Positions 33,890 through 42,844 of a DNA stretch of 55,363 bases are shown piece by piece. The number at the start of each line of letters is the position of its first letter. Positions within the stretch are counted from its first letter, which is position 1. A program made the translations under genes and the position numbers. Source of the stretch: Acidimicrobiales bacterium (GTDB lineage: Bacteria; Actinomycetota; Acidimicrobiia; Acidimicrobiales; GCA-2861595); assembly GCA_036262515.1 (NCBI GenBank), contig DATAIT010000042.1, positions 1 to 55,363 on the forward strand, given 5' to 3'. The notes beneath the pieces were generated by a model, which worked only from the letters and a program-made list of their open reading frames with translations, was not told the origin of the DNA and did no database searches.

Positions 33890-36366
33890 CGCTGCCCGCC
33901 CGCTCGGCGAGTGCGCTCGGCGGTGCCGGCGAAGGGCCCGACGGCGAGCACCTGGCGGAGGTAGGCCGAGAGGCGGACCTCCGCAGGGACACCGGTGGCG
34001 TCCTCGTGGCGGTTCAGCCGCCATTCCGCCTCGGCCACGTCCTTGCGGGCGCGCGAGAGGTCACGGTCGAGGTCGACCCGCTGCCGGGCGGCATCGGCCT
34101 CCACCTGCTTCTGGCGGTGGACGACCTTCTCGTGCTCCGACCGCCACCGGTCGCGGATCGCGTCCGCCCGGCGCTTCGCCTCGGCCCGGGCCGACTCCGC
34201 TTCTGCCGCCACCGCGGCCCGTCGCCCGTCGAACTCGGCGCGGATCGACGCGACCCGTTCCGGGGGCAGCGCGTGCGGCACCTTGAGCTGCGCGACGCCG
34301 GACACCTGGCGCCGCCACCGCAGCATGGCCGCCGCCTGGCGCTCGTCGACCGCCGTCACGAGGAGCTTCCTGCCGTCGCGGCACGTCACGACACCGCCGG
34401 GCTTGTCGATGGTCACGTCCGTGAAGTCGGCGGCCGTGCGGACGTCGTCGAGGGCCAGGCGGCGGACGACCATCTCGCTGACGCCGCACGTGGTGGACGC
34501 CACCAGGCTGTGCTGGGTGAGCTGGAGGTCCATCACCGTGGCCTGGAGGTCGACGAGCGCCGCCGCGCGCGCCTCCTTCTCGGCCCGCCCGATGGCCCGC
34601 TCGCGCTCGGACAGCCCGGCCAGGGCCGTCTCGAGGCCGGCATCGACGTCACGCAGCTCCGCGTCCTCCTTCGCCCGAAGGCGCGCTCGTGCATCGGCCG
34701 CCTGGCCGGCGGCGGCGTCCTCCGCCTCGGCGACCTCGGCCCGGCGCCGTGCCAGGCGGTCGACGGCGGCGACCGCGTCGCCGGCTGCCCGGCGGGGCTC
34801 GGCCAGGACCGCACCGACGGCGCGCGCCGACTGTGCCTCGGGCGTGCGGAGGAACAGCTGGCGGATGCGCGCCAGCCCGGCGATCGCCGCTCCCAGGACG
34901 CCGGCGGCCGCCAGCGCGGGAGGCACTCCGACCAGCGCGACGACGATGAGGCACACCGTGGCCAGAGCGGCCATGGCCACTGCGTGCCTGGCCTCGTGGA
35001 GGTCGCCGCCGAACGTCACCGGGACGACGGGCGACGAACCGGCGCCCGCCCGTGCCTCGGCGGCCCGCCCGTCGACCCGGTCGGGGCCGTGGACTCCGGC
35101 CGTCAGGGCGTCGTAGAGGCTGCGCCGCAGGTCGTCATCCGCCCGTGAGGCGGCGCCCCGGACGCGCTCCGGCTCGATCTCGGCGAGGGCCCCGTCGGGA
35201 CCGGGACTCGGGTCGGCACCGGCACGGGTGTCGAGCGCACGTGCGCCGGCACCCGGAAGCGGAGCCGGCCACCGTGGTTCGCCGGGAGACGCGTCGGCAC
35301 GCGTCCACCGGGAGCCGGCAGGGACCGGTGGCCTCCCGGACTTCCCGGGCACCGCAGCCAGCGGGCCATCCCACGGAGGGAGCGCTCCGCCGCTCAGATC
35401 CGACGAGGCGGCCGCTGCCGTTCCCCGGGAGGCGGCCGCCCTCGACAGCACGGCGGGCATTCCGGCATGGAGCGCCGGAGCCAGCGCCAGCGAAAGGGGA
35501 GGTACCTCGTTCGGGTGCATGGCGAGGAACGAGCGGAGGAGTTCCGCCAGCGCGGGGACGCCCGGACCGTCGCTCGTCTCCATGGCGGCCAGGGCGGCTG
35601 ACCGGTCGGGGTCCTGCAGGTCGTGCTGGCGCAGCAGGAAGGCCTCCTCACCGCCGTCGAGGCGGCCCCAGAGCAGGGGATCGGCGGCCAGCGCGGCCAG
35701 CGAGGCGTAGATGACCCAGGAGGAGAACGAGTCCAGGTCGGGCCCGAAGTCGCCGACCTCGCGGCCGGGGTGCTGGTAGTTCCGGTGCCCGCGCTCGGTG
35801 CCCGTCAGGCCGGCGAGGCCCGGCACGAACATGCCGTCGTAGTCCACCAGGCGGAGGTCGCCACCGGGCGCCACCAGGATGTTGCCGTGCTGGAGGTCCC
35901 CGTGGGCCACGCCGTCGGCGCGGAGGCGTTCGGCCAGCGCGGTCACGCGCGTGGCCAGGTAGCCGAGGGCGGCGCCGTCCCAGAGGTGGCGCTCGACATA
36001 GGCCAGCAGCGGCTCGGCCCGCACCCACTCCATCTTCAGCACGGGCCACCATGCGCCGTCGACGCGGATCCCGCACGGCTGCAGGTCGAAGCCGACGCGC
36101 CACGACGACTCGAGGGTGGCCAGGTGGGCCCGCAGGGCGGCGTAGCGCGACCGCTCCTCGTCCAGCGGCCGGACGAAGCAGCGCACCGCCCAGCTGCGCC
36201 CTCCGGCGCCGTCGAGGCGGAACACGACGGCCACGTTCCCGCTGATGGCGCGCGGAAGTCCGAGGGGGCCGAGGACGGGGACCGCCGCCGCCAGTTCGGG
36301 ATCGGCGAAGCACAGGGCCGGGTCCTGCAACGCCTCCATGTACGAGGTGGCGCCGGGAAGCCTCAC
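33886..36366 (-). CDS. Membrane-anchored protein kinase of a TerY-P-like triad
   Basis: About 826 aa. Residues 1-290 are a protein-kinase-like domain with the catalytic loop HGDLQHGN (155-162) and DYD in place of DFG (175-177); the usual glycine loop is weak. A Pro/Ala-rich linker follows. Residues ~463-500 form two membrane helices, then coiled coils (530-610 and 700-790) flank a region (620-695) resembling degenerate helix-hairpin-helix repeats (RRLALDDVRTAADF and ERQAAAMLRWRRQ). The GTG at 36366 overlaps the PP2C stop (GTGA). Kinases with C-terminal helix-hairpin-helix modules next to PP2C and vWA genes are described in TerY-P systems. The substrate is unknown. Confidence 0.8.
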   Translation of the reverse strand: MRLPGATSYMEALQDPALCFADPELAAAVPVLGPLGLPRAISGNVAVVFRLDGAGGRSWAVRCFVRPLDEERSRYAALRAHLATLESSWRVGFDLQPCGIRVDGAWWPVLKMEWVRAEPLLAYVERHLWDGAALGYLATRVTALAERLRADGVAHGDLQHGNILVAPGGDLRLVDYDGMFVPGLAGLTGTERGHRNYQHPGREVGDFGPDLDSFSSWVIYASLAALAADPLLWGRLDGGEEAFLLRQHDLQDPDRSAALAAMETSDGPGVPALAELLRSFLAMHPNEVPPLSLALAPALHAGMPAVLSRAAASRGTAAAASSDLSGGALPPWDGPLAAVPGKSGRPPVPAGSRWTRADASPGEPRWPAPLPGAGARALDTRAGADPSPGPDGALAEIEPERVRGAASRADDDLRRSLYDALTAGVHGPDRVDGRAAEARAGAGSSPVVPVTFGGDLHEARHAVAMAALATVCLIVVALVGVPPALAAAGVLGAAIAGLARIRQLFLRTPEAQSARAVGAVLAEPRRAAGDAVAAVDRLARRRAEVAEAEDAAAGQAADARARLRAKEDAELRDVDAGLETALAGLSERERAIGRAEKEARAAALVDLQATVMDLQLTQHSLVASTTCGVSEMVVRRLALDDVRTAADFTDVTIDKPGGVVTCRDGRKLLVTAVDERQAAAMLRWRRQVSGVAQLKVPHALPPERVASIRAEFDGRRAAVAAEAESARAEAKRRADAIRDRWRSEHEKVVHRQKQVEADAARQRVDLDRDLSRARKDVAEAEWRLNRHEDATGVPAEVRLSAYLRQVLAVGPFAGTAERTRRAGGQR

Positions 36367-37139
36367 CGGGACGGCTCCACCCGCACCAGGGTGAGATCGT
36401 CGTTGCGCAGGAGACGGCTGGCCCGCTGGGCTGTGGCCCACTCCGCGAACGCGGCGGTGTCGTCGCAGGCGATGCGGTTGAGCGTCCTCCAAGGGGCGTT
36501 CCCTGCGGCCGCCTCCGCGAGGAACCAGGCGGCGAGGGCGTCGGTGGCGAGGAAGAGCACGTCACCCGAACGCCAGGTCCCTTCGGCCCGCTCGAGGTGG
36601 GCGACGACCCGGCCGAGGTGGCGGGCCGAAGACGGGACGAGCTTGGGGGCGTTGCAGAAGTCGGCCGCGTCGGCGAGGGGGAAGGCGGTGATCAGCTGCT
36701 CGTCGCGGACCTGGAACAGGCATGAGTCGCCGAGCGATACCGCCGACCAGCGTCCCTCGCCCCCCGGCGGGCGGGTGAGCTCCACGCCGAGGAGGGTGGC
36801 GTGGGCGCCTCGATCGAGACCGGGCTGCTCGAACCACTCGATCGGCCGTTCCTCCGCCTCGCGACCCTGACGGTAGGCGACAAGGGTCCTGTCCCATCCC
36901 GACATCGCAGAGGCCATGACGTCGGCCATGCCGTGGCGGCGCGGCGACCGGCACCACGTGCGCACGAGCGTCTGCGCCCAGAGCCCGCTGAGCATGCTCT
37001 CGCTGGCGCCGTCGGCTACCGCCAGGCGCAGGCGCGGCGTGGTGCGCGGGCCGGTCCGCCGGGGGAAGTACGCGTCCTCGTAGTGCTCGACGGGGCTGCC
37101 GTCACGGGGGAGCCAGAAGGAGGAGACGACGCAGCGCAC
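36363..37139 (-). CDS. PP2C-type protein phosphatase of a TerY-P-like triad
   Basis: About 258 aa. Metal-binding motifs of the PPM/PP2C family are present: AVADGASESMLSGLW (Asp-Gly), SLGDSCLF, FLATDALAAW and the terminal NDDLTLVRV. The domain is on the short side for PP2C and lacks an obvious membrane segment, so it is likely cytoplasmic and acts opposite the adjacent kinase. The start is uncertain: the GTG at 37139 lies 8 nt after the vWA stop, and the reading frame is also open further upstream inside that gene. It is coupled to the kinase by a GTGA overlap. Confidence 0.82.
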   Translation of the reverse strand: MRCVVSSFWLPRDGSPVEHYEDAYFPRRTGPRTTPRLRLAVADGASESMLSGLWAQTLVRTWCRSPRRHGMADVMASAMSGWDRTLVAYRQGREAEERPIEWFEQPGLDRGAHATLLGVELTRPPGGEGRWSAVSLGDSCLFQVRDEQLITAFPLADAADFCNAPKLVPSSARHLGRVVAHLERAEGTWRSGDVLFLATDALAAWFLAEAAAGNAPWRTLNRIACDDTAAFAEWATAQRASRLLRNDDLTLVRVEPSR

Positions 37140-37146
37140 GCAGCAA

Positions 37147-37977
37147 CTAACGCAGTTCCAGCACCTGCGTGCCGACGTCGAGGAACTGCACGATGGCACT
37201 GATGTCGGCGTTGAAGGCGAAGCCCCGCGCACCCTCGTCGAGGAAGAGGTCCTGGCGGGCGGCGGCAGCCCGCATCTGCTCGGGAAGGGGGCTCGACATG
37301 CGGTGCAGGTGACGGGCGTAGTCGTCGGGCAGGCCGCGGTCGGAGGCGGGGAAGACCACCGGCTCGGACCGGCCGCTCGACAGGTGCAGGTTGAACAGCA
37401 GCGCGTGGCCGTCGGCGCTGGTGAGGGCCTGCAGGGCCTGGGCCAGCGGGAGCGGGTCGCCGTCGGTGGACACCCCGTCGGTGATGTTCACCACGACCGG
37501 CGGGAAGCAGCCGGGATGCTCGTCGAGCCAGGCCGTGAGCACCCGGTGCGCTCGCGTCAGGGCGGCGCACATGGGCGTGTCGCCGTAGGCAACGGGGGAG
37601 AACCACGTCGGGAACCGCACCGTGGTGACGGCCGAGTGGCGGCCGTTGCGCCGCGACCGTTCCTCCATGCGGGCCGGACGGGCGGCCACCTCGCTCAGCG
37701 GGACGAGGTCGCGCCCGGCGAGGGCACCGTCGAGTATCGGCCCCACGGCGGCGCCGTAGCCGACGACGCCCACGTGGAAGTAGTCGCGAACGCCGTCTTC
37801 CTTGGCGCACTTGATCGACAGCTCCGACAGCAGGCGGTTCACCGCGTCGGCCACCGCCTCCGCCTTGGTCATGGGCACGTCGCCGCCGCCGATGTTGTCG
37901 CCCATCGACTCGGACTGGTCGATGAGGAACAGGAAGCAGGTCGGATTGGCCCGGCTGATCTCCGCGGAGAAGGGCAT
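37147..37977 (-). CDS. TerY-like von Willebrand factor A domain protein
   Basis: 276 aa, nearly all one vWA domain. The metal-ion-dependent adhesion site is intact: DQSES at residues 20-24 (DxSxS), the TPM threonine near 134, and NITDGVSTDGD with Asp near 167. No signal peptide or membrane helix, so intracellular. It is the first gene of a three-gene minus-strand unit with PP2C and kinase, the composition described for TerY-P triads. No other ter genes (terB, terC, terD) are seen in the window. Confidence 0.85.
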   Translation of the reverse strand: MPFSAEISRANPTCFLFLIDQSESMGDNIGGGDVPMTKAEAVADAVNRLLSELSIKCAKEDGVRDYFHVGVVGYGAAVGPILDGALAGRDLVPLSEVAARPARMEERSRRNGRHSAVTTVRFPTWFSPVAYGDTPMCAALTRAHRVLTAWLDEHPGCFPPVVVNITDGVSTDGDPLPLAQALQALTSADGHALLFNLHLSSGRSEPVVFPASDRGLPDDYARHLHRMSSPLPEQMRAAAARQDLFLDEGARGFAFNADISAIVQFLDVGTQVLELR

Positions 37978-38044
37978 GTCGCCTGTATCGGCCGCCGGTC
38001 AGCCTGCCCTTAGGGGCTGACCCCCGCCGGCACGCCGGCGCCGG

Positions 38045-38341
38045 TCAGCGCTCGACGACCTGCACGACGTCGAGGTTGCGGAACGTGGGCGGGCCGTCGC
38101 AGAGCTCGGCCATCTTGGCGGCCATGGCCGTGGTCTCGGGCAGCTCCGAGTTTCGCATGGCGTCCTCGTAGGAGTCGAACTCCACGATGGTGATGTAGCG
38201 GTTCGGCTGGTCGCGGTCGGTGCAGACGACGGCTCGCCCGGCCGAGCGGACACCCTCGGTGTTCTGGCGATAGTCGTCGATGAGGGCGCTGATCTCGTCA
38301 CTGCGGGTGGTGTTGAACTCGATCATCTGAACGAACGCCAT
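38045..38341 (-). CDS. Small ABM-like (dimeric alpha/beta barrel) protein
   Basis: 98 aa. The pattern MAFVQMIEFNTTRSDEISAL, then NRYITIVEFDSYEDAMRNSE, fits the dimeric alpha/beta-barrel fold of antibiotic-biosynthesis-monooxygenase-like or DUF-type small proteins. Catalytic residues cannot be assigned. The ATG at 38341 has a good Shine-Dalgarno (GGAGG, 5 nt upstream on the minus strand). It is divergent from the L,D-transpeptidase gene. Confidence 0.8.
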   Translation of the reverse strand: MAFVQMIEFNTTRSDEISALIDDYRQNTEGVRSAGRAVVCTDRDQPNRYITIVEFDSYEDAMRNSELPETTAMAAKMAELCDGPPTFRNLDVVQVVER

Positions 38342-38371
38342 GTGATCCTCCGATTGGGCGGTGAGCACCGG

Positions 38372-38377
38372 TAGTCT
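38372..38377 (+). promoter_or_regulatory. -10 element of the L,D-transpeptidase gene
   Basis: TAGTCT lies 8 nt before the ATG at 38386, giving a leader of at most one or two bases. Confidence 0.4.
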
Positions 38378-38385
38378 GCCCCGCC

Positions 38386-39933
38386 ATGTCACCTCGCCGC
38401 CATCGCCCCCCGGCGGGGTCCTCGGCCTTCCGGCGGGCGTTCGCCGCCTCTGCAGCGGTGCTGGCCGGAGCGCTGCCGGCCGTCGTGACGGCGAGCCCGG
38501 CGCTGGCCGAGGGAACCGGCGACGGCTCGGTGCTCGGCTTCGGCGGCGCTCCGTTCCTCGGCGCTCCCGCGGTCGACTCGCTGCGTAGCCCGCTGGTCGG
38601 GGTGGCGGCCACGCCGTCGGGGAACGGCTACTGGCTGGTGGCATCCGACGGCGGCATCTTCAACTACGGCGACGCAACCTTCCTCGGCTCCACCGGCGCA
38701 CTGACGTTGCGCCAACCGATCGTGGGGATGGCCGCCCGCCCGCCGGCCCCGGCGCCGGTCCCCGTCCCGGCCGGCGACACCTCGGTCGCGGTCCCGCCCG
38801 CCGATGCGCCTGCCGCCCCGACCGGCTACTGGCTGGTCGCGGCCGACGGCGGGGTGTTCGCCTTCGGTGCCCCCTTCTTCGGGTCCACCGGCAATCTCAC
38901 GCTGCGCCAGCCCGTGGTGGGCATGGCCACCACGCCCAGCGGCAACGGGTACTGGATGGTTGCCCGCGACGGTGGCGTGTTCTCGTTCGGCGACGCCCCA
39001 TTCCTCGGGTCGATGGGTGGCGGCCCGATCAACCAGCCGGTGGTGGGCATGGCGGCCACGCCCTCCGGGCAGGGCTACTGGCTGGTCGCCGCCGACGGGG
39101 GGCTCTTCGCCTTCGGCGACGCCCAGTTCCTCGGTTCCGCCGTCGGCCAGACCCTGGCCCGACCGGTCACCGCCATGGCCACCACGCCCAGCGGGAACGG
39201 CTATCTCATCGCCGGGGGCGACGGCACGGTCTTCCCCTTCGGCGACGCCACCTCCGCCGGTTCGGGCACGGGCAGCCTCGCACCCGGGACGTCGGTCGCA
39301 GGCCTGGCCGTCCGCCTGGGAGGCGGCTACTGGTTGGTCGCCGGGCGGCCGGTGCTGCAGCTCGGGGCGGTCGGGCCGGGCGTGGAGAACCTGCAGCGCC
39401 GGCTCCTCGCCCTCGGTTTCTGGGGCGTCGTGGACGGCAAGTACGGCACACTCACCACCCAGCAGGTGTACGCCTTCCAGAAGGCGAACGGCCTGCCGCG
39501 CGACGGCGTGCTCGACTCGGCCGAGCTCGGCCTCCTGGAGCGGGCCACGCCGGTCGTTCCCCGGCTGAACCAGGGCCGCCAGGTCGAGGTGGACAAGACC
39601 CGCCAGATCATCATCGTGTCGGTCGACGGAAAGACCGAGTGGGTGTTCAACACGTCCACGGGCAACGGGCGCCCCTACGGCAACGGCGCGGTGGCGGTGA
39701 CGCCCGAGGGGCATTTCACCTTCTCCCGCCAGATCGACGGGCTGCGCATCTCGGAGCTGGGAGAGCTGTTCCGTCCGAAGTACTTCGTCGGCGGCTACGC
39801 CATCCACGGCTCCCCGAGCGTGCCGCCGTTCCCGGCGTCCCACGGGTGCGTCCGGGTCACCAACGCGGCCATCAACTTCATCTGGGGCGCCAACGTCATC
39901 CCGCTCGGGACCCCGGTCTGGGTCTACTCCTGA
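38386..39933 (+). CDS. Secreted L,D-transpeptidase with Gly/aromatic repeats and a peptidoglycan-binding domain
   Basis: 515 aa. A signal peptide (about residues 1-42, ending ASPALAE) is followed by five or six repeats of about 45 residues with the core GYWLVASDGGIFNYGDA and FLGSTG, probably forming a beta-propeller or solenoid. A peptidoglycan-binding domain 1 (VENLQRRLLALGFWGVVDGK, about 330-385) leads to a YkuD catalytic domain with ASHGCVR near residue 488 (catalytic Cys) and the upstream HGSPS histidine. It should make 3-3 cross-links in peptidoglycan outside the membrane. No lipobox is seen. Confidence 0.92.
   Translation: MSPRRHRPPAGSSAFRRAFAASAAVLAGALPAVVTASPALAEGTGDGSVLGFGGAPFLGAPAVDSLRSPLVGVAATPSGNGYWLVASDGGIFNYGDATFLGSTGALTLRQPIVGMAARPPAPAPVPVPAGDTSVAVPPADAPAAPTGYWLVAADGGVFAFGAPFFGSTGNLTLRQPVVGMATTPSGNGYWMVARDGGVFSFGDAPFLGSMGGGPINQPVVGMAATPSGQGYWLVAADGGLFAFGDAQFLGSAVGQTLARPVTAMATTPSGNGYLIAGGDGTVFPFGDATSAGSGTGSLAPGTSVAGLAVRLGGGYWLVAGRPVLQLGAVGPGVENLQRRLLALGFWGVVDGKYGTLTTQQVYAFQKANGLPRDGVLDSAELGLLERATPVVPRLNQGRQVEVDKTRQIIIVSVDGKTEWVFNTSTGNGRPYGNGAVAVTPEGHFTFSRQIDGLRISELGELFRPKYFVGGYAIHGSPSVPPFPASHGCVRVTNAAINFIWGANVIPLGTPVWVYS
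38617..39285 (+). repeat. Tandem GYWLVAxDGG repeats in the L,D-transpeptidase gene
   Basis: Repeats with the pattern GNGYW(L/M)VAxDGGxFxFGDAxFLGS recur about every 40-55 codons; the second copy carries a Pro/Ala insertion before it. Confidence 0.8.
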
Positions 39934-39989
39934 CGTCCGCCGGAGGGCCGCCATTCGCGGCGCGCCGGCTGGCGGGCCCGAAGCGGCGG

Positions 39990-41063
39990 TCACCCGGGCG
40001 AGCCGGGCCGGCCGTCGAGGAGGCGCCCGCGGGCCACCTTGCCTCCCGGTCCGCGGGGGAGGGCGTCGACCAGCACCAGCTCTCTGGGCGCCACGAAGGC
40101 GGGCCTGCGGTCCTTGACCCACGAGCGGAGCGCGGCGAGGGTCGGCGCCGACGCCGGGTCGGCGGGCACCACCACGGCCACCACCCGCTCCCCCCACTCG
40201 GGGTCCGGCCGTCCCGCCACCGCCACGTCGGCCACGCCCGGGTGGGCCCGCAGCACCGTCTCCACGTCGGTCGTCCACACGTTCTCGCCGCCCGTGACGA
40301 TGAGCTCTTCCCGCCGCCCGTGGACGGCGACCCGGCCATCGGCCGTCACCGTGCCCATGTCCCCGGTGGCCAGCCACCCGTCGGGATCCTTGGGGTCGGT
40401 GCCGTCGCGGTAGCAGCGCAGGAGACCGGAGCCGCGCACGAGCAGCTGCCCGGTGCCGTCGACCCGGACGTCCACGCCGTCGAGCGGGACGCCGTCGAAC
40501 ACCACGCCGCCACCGGTCTCGGTCATCCCGTAGGTGTGCACGACGTTCGGCCCCCGGGTCCGCCAGTCGGCGCCCCCGCCCGCCAGCACCACCCGGTACC
40601 GCGACGTGTCCAGCCGGTCGAGCAGCGTCGGCACGAGCGACACCAGGCTGGCGTCCGCCGCCGCGTCGAACGAGGGGCGCACGACGAGGGGCGTGCCCGT
40701 CACGAGGGCCCGCACGACCACCCCGAGCCCGCCGATGTGCGACAGCGGCAGGCAGGCATGCCACCGGTCGGCGGCGGGATCGACGGCCAGACGGGAGGAG
40801 ACGGCCTTGGCGGCTGCGGCCAGGGCGTCGTGGGTCAGCACCACCCCCTTGGGCATGCCGGTGGACCCGCTGGTGGCGACCACGAGGGCGTCGCCGTCGT
40901 CGACGGGCCGGCCGGCGCCCAGGGCGTCCTCCACGGCCGACCGGGCCGGCGGCGGGAGGCGGGGGTCGACGGGGAGGACGGCGTCGCCGCGGTCCCACGT
41001 GGCCAGCAACCCGGCCACGAACCGCTGGCTGCCTTCCGCCTCGATGGCGACCAGCGAGGGCAC
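39990..41063 (-). CDS. menE: o-Succinylbenzoate-CoA ligase MenE
   Basis: AMP-forming acyl-CoA ligase of menaquinone synthesis. About 357 aa. The P-loop-like motif A3 reads [39 protein letters not shown] and the C-terminal GGKVARGR lysine region follow. It is shorter than typical acyl-CoA ligases, as MenE often is in actinobacteria. The GTG at 41063 lies six bases after TACCCT on the minus strand and gives VPSLVAIE. An ATG at 41087 would overlap the menB start codon. The menB and menA neighbours secure the pathway assignment. Confidence 0.88.
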   Translation of the reverse strand: MPSLVAIEAEGSQRFVAGLLATWDRGDAVLPVDPRLPPPARSAVEDALGAGRPVDDGDALVVATSGSTGMPKGVVLTHDALAAAAKAVSSRLAVDPAADRWHACLPLSHIGGLGVVVRALVTGTPLVVRPSFDAAADASLVSLVPTLLDRLDTSRYRVVLAGGGADWRTRGPNVVHTYGMTETGGGVVFDGVPLDGVDVRVDGTGQLLVRGSGLLRCYRDGTDPKDPDGWLATGDMGTVTADGRVAVHGRREELIVTGGENVWTTDVETVLRAHPGVADVAVAGRPDPEWGERVVAVVVPADPASAPTLAALRSWVKDRRPAFVAPRELVLVDALPRGPGGKVARGRLLDGRPGSPG

Positions 41064-41068
41064 GCCGG

Positions 41069-41075
41069 TAGGGTA
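41069..41075. promoter_or_regulatory. Symmetric bidirectional -10 between menE and menB
   Basis: TAGGGT (41069-41074, plus) and TACCCT (41075-41070, minus) overlap by five bases within the palindrome CGGTA-GGG-TACCG. On the minus strand six bases separate it from the menE GTG (41063); on the plus strand the menB ATG lies 11 nt downstream. Confidence 0.55.
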
Positions 41076-41085
41076 CCGAAGCGCC

Positions 41086-41946
41086 ATGAGTGACGATTCC
41101 GACGGCCCCACCGCGATGCCGGCCTGGGCCGCCTCCGGCACCTGGACCGACATCCGCTACGAGACGGCCGAGGGCATGGCCAAGATCACCATCAATCGCC
41201 CCGAGGTCCGCAACGCCTTCCGCCCCCAGACGGTGTTCGAGCTGGGCAAGGCCTTCTCCCTCGCCCAGGACGACCCCGATGTCGGGGTGGTGATCCTCAC
41301 CGGTGAGGGGCCGCTCGCCTTCTGCTCCGGCGGCGACCAGCGGGTACGCGGCACCGACGGCTACATGGGCGACGACGACGTGGCCCAGCGGGGCATCGGG
41401 CGGCTCAACGTGCTCGACCTCCAGGTCCAGATCCGTCGCTGCCCCAAGCCGGTCGTCGCCATGGTGGCCGGCTATGCCATCGGCGGCGGCCACGTCCTCC
41501 ACGTCGTCTGCGACCTCACCATCGCCGCCGACAACGCCCGCTTCGGCCAGACCGGCCCCCGGGTCGGCTCGTTCGACGCCGGCTACGGCTCGAGCCTGCT
41601 GGCCCGCATCGTCGGGCAGAAGAAGGCGCGGGAGATCTGGTTCCTGTGCCGCCAGTACGACGCCCAGGAGGCGCTGGCCATGGGGCTGGTCAACACGGTC
41701 GTCCCCCTCGACCGCCTCGAGGCCGAGACCGTGAAGTGGTGCCGGGAGATGCTGCGGCTGTCCCCCCTCGCCCTCCGGGTGTTGAAGGGGTCGTTCAACG
41801 CGGCCGACGACGGCCTGGCCGGCCTGCAGCAGCTGGCCGGCGACGCCACGCTGCTCTTCTACATGACCGAGGAGGCCCAGGAGGGCCGCAACGCCTACGT
41901 GGAGAAGCGGCCACCGGACTACTCCGCCTTTCCGCGCCGCCCCTGA
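41086..41946 (+). CDS. menB: 1,4-Dihydroxy-2-naphthoyl-CoA synthase MenB
   Basis: Crotonase-fold enzyme that closes the naphthoquinone ring. 286 aa. [44 protein letters not shown] and [10 protein letters not shown] are MenB signatures; the last carries the Asp/Tyr catalytic segment. The C-terminal [14 protein letters not shown] completes the active site of the neighbouring subunit. The ATG at 41086 has only a short leader after the shared -10. The stop overlaps menA (TGATG). Confidence 0.96.
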   Translation: MSDDSDGPTAMPAWAASGTWTDIRYETAEGMAKITINRPEVRNAFRPQTVFELGKAFSLAQDDPDVGVVILTGEGPLAFCSGGDQRVRGTDGYMGDDDVAQRGIGRLNVLDLQVQIRRCPKPVVAMVAGYAIGGGHVLHVVCDLTIAADNARFGQTGPRVGSFDAGYGSSLLARIVGQKKAREIWFLCRQYDAQEALAMGLVNTVVPLDRLEAETVKWCREMLRLSPLALRVLKGSFNAADDGLAGLQQLAGDATLLFYMTEEAQEGRNAYVEKRPPDYSAFPRRP

Positions 41947-42806
41947 TGGCCTCGCGGTGGGTCGTGGGGGCACGCCCCCGCACGTTGCCCGCCGCCGTCG
42001 TCCCGGTGCTGGTCGGTACGGCGGTGGCCTCGTCGCAGGGCGGCATCATCCTGTGGCGGGCGGTGGCCGCCATGGTCGTGTCGGTCGCCATCCAGGTCGC
42101 CACCAACTACGCCAACGACTACTCCGACGGGGTACGCGGCACCGACGACGTGCGCGTCGGCCCCGTGCGCCTGGTGGCCAGTGGGCTCGCTCCGGCCCGA
42201 GCGGTGAAGCGGGCCGCGTTCGCCGCCTTCGGGGTGGCGGGGGTCGTCGGCCTCGCCCTCACCCTGGCCGTGGGCCCCGAGCTGCTCCTGGTGGGGGCGG
42301 CCAGCATCGCCGCCGGATGGTTCTACACCGGAGGCTCGCGCCCCTACGGCTACGTCGGACTGGGGGAGGTGGCCGTCTTCGTCTTCTTCGGGGTGGTCGC
42401 CACCGTCGGGTCGGCCTACGTCCATCTCGAGCACGTGAGCGGGCTGGCCGTGCTCGCCTCGGTGCCGGTCGGGCTGCTGGCCACGGCCCTGCTCGTGGTG
42501 AACAACCTCCGTGACATCCCCACCGACGCGGCGGCCGGGAAGCGCACGCTGGCCGTCCGCCTCGGCGACCGCAACACCCGGGTGCTCTACGTGGGGTGCG
42601 TGTCCGGGGCGTTCGCCGTGGTCCCGCCCGTCAGCCTGGCCCGGCCCGCCGCCCTGCTCACGTTCATCACGCTCGCGCTGGCCCAGCGTCCCGTGAACGC
42701 CGTGCTGCGGGGGGCCGGTGGTCGTGACCTGGTGGGCGTGCTGATCGCCACCGGGCAGCTCCAGCTCGCTTTCGGCCTGATGCTCGCCCTCGGCGTCGCC
42801 CTGTAG
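41946..42806 (+). CDS. menA: 1,4-Dihydroxy-2-naphthoate polyprenyltransferase MenA
   Basis: UbiA-family membrane enzyme that prenylates DHNA to demethylmenaquinone. 286 aa, about eight membrane helices. The first Asp-rich motif is NYANDYSDGVRGTD and the second is in NNLRDIPTDAAAGKRT. GARPRTLPAAVVPVLVGTA at the N-terminus is typical of MenA. The ATG overlaps the menB stop. A GC-rich inverted repeat follows. Confidence 0.95.
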   Translation: MASRWVVGARPRTLPAAVVPVLVGTAVASSQGGIILWRAVAAMVVSVAIQVATNYANDYSDGVRGTDDVRVGPVRLVASGLAPARAVKRAAFAAFGVAGVVGLALTLAVGPELLLVGAASIAAGWFYTGGSRPYGYVGLGEVAVFVFFGVVATVGSAYVHLEHVSGLAVLASVPVGLLATALLVVNNLRDIPTDAAAGKRTLAVRLGDRNTRVLYVGCVSGAFAVVPPVSLARPAALLTFITLALAQRPVNAVLRGAGGRDLVGVLIATGQLQLAFGLMLALGVAL

Positions 42807-42823
42807 CGCAGCGCCGTCCGGCG

Positions 42824-42844
42824 GCCGGGCCGGTCAGGCCCGGC
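42824..42844. terminator. Bidirectional hairpin between menA and the Tad operon
   Basis: GCCGGGCC (42824-42831) and GGCCCGGC (42837-42844) form a perfect 8-bp stem with a 5-nt loop. It overlaps the last codons of the TadG-like gene on the minus strand. No T-tract. Confidence 0.45.

Noticed and set aside
33995-35116. Long plus-strand Ser/Arg/Ala-rich ORF opposite the kinase
   Set aside because: It is antisense shadow of the kinase coiled-coil region; no domain or start signal.
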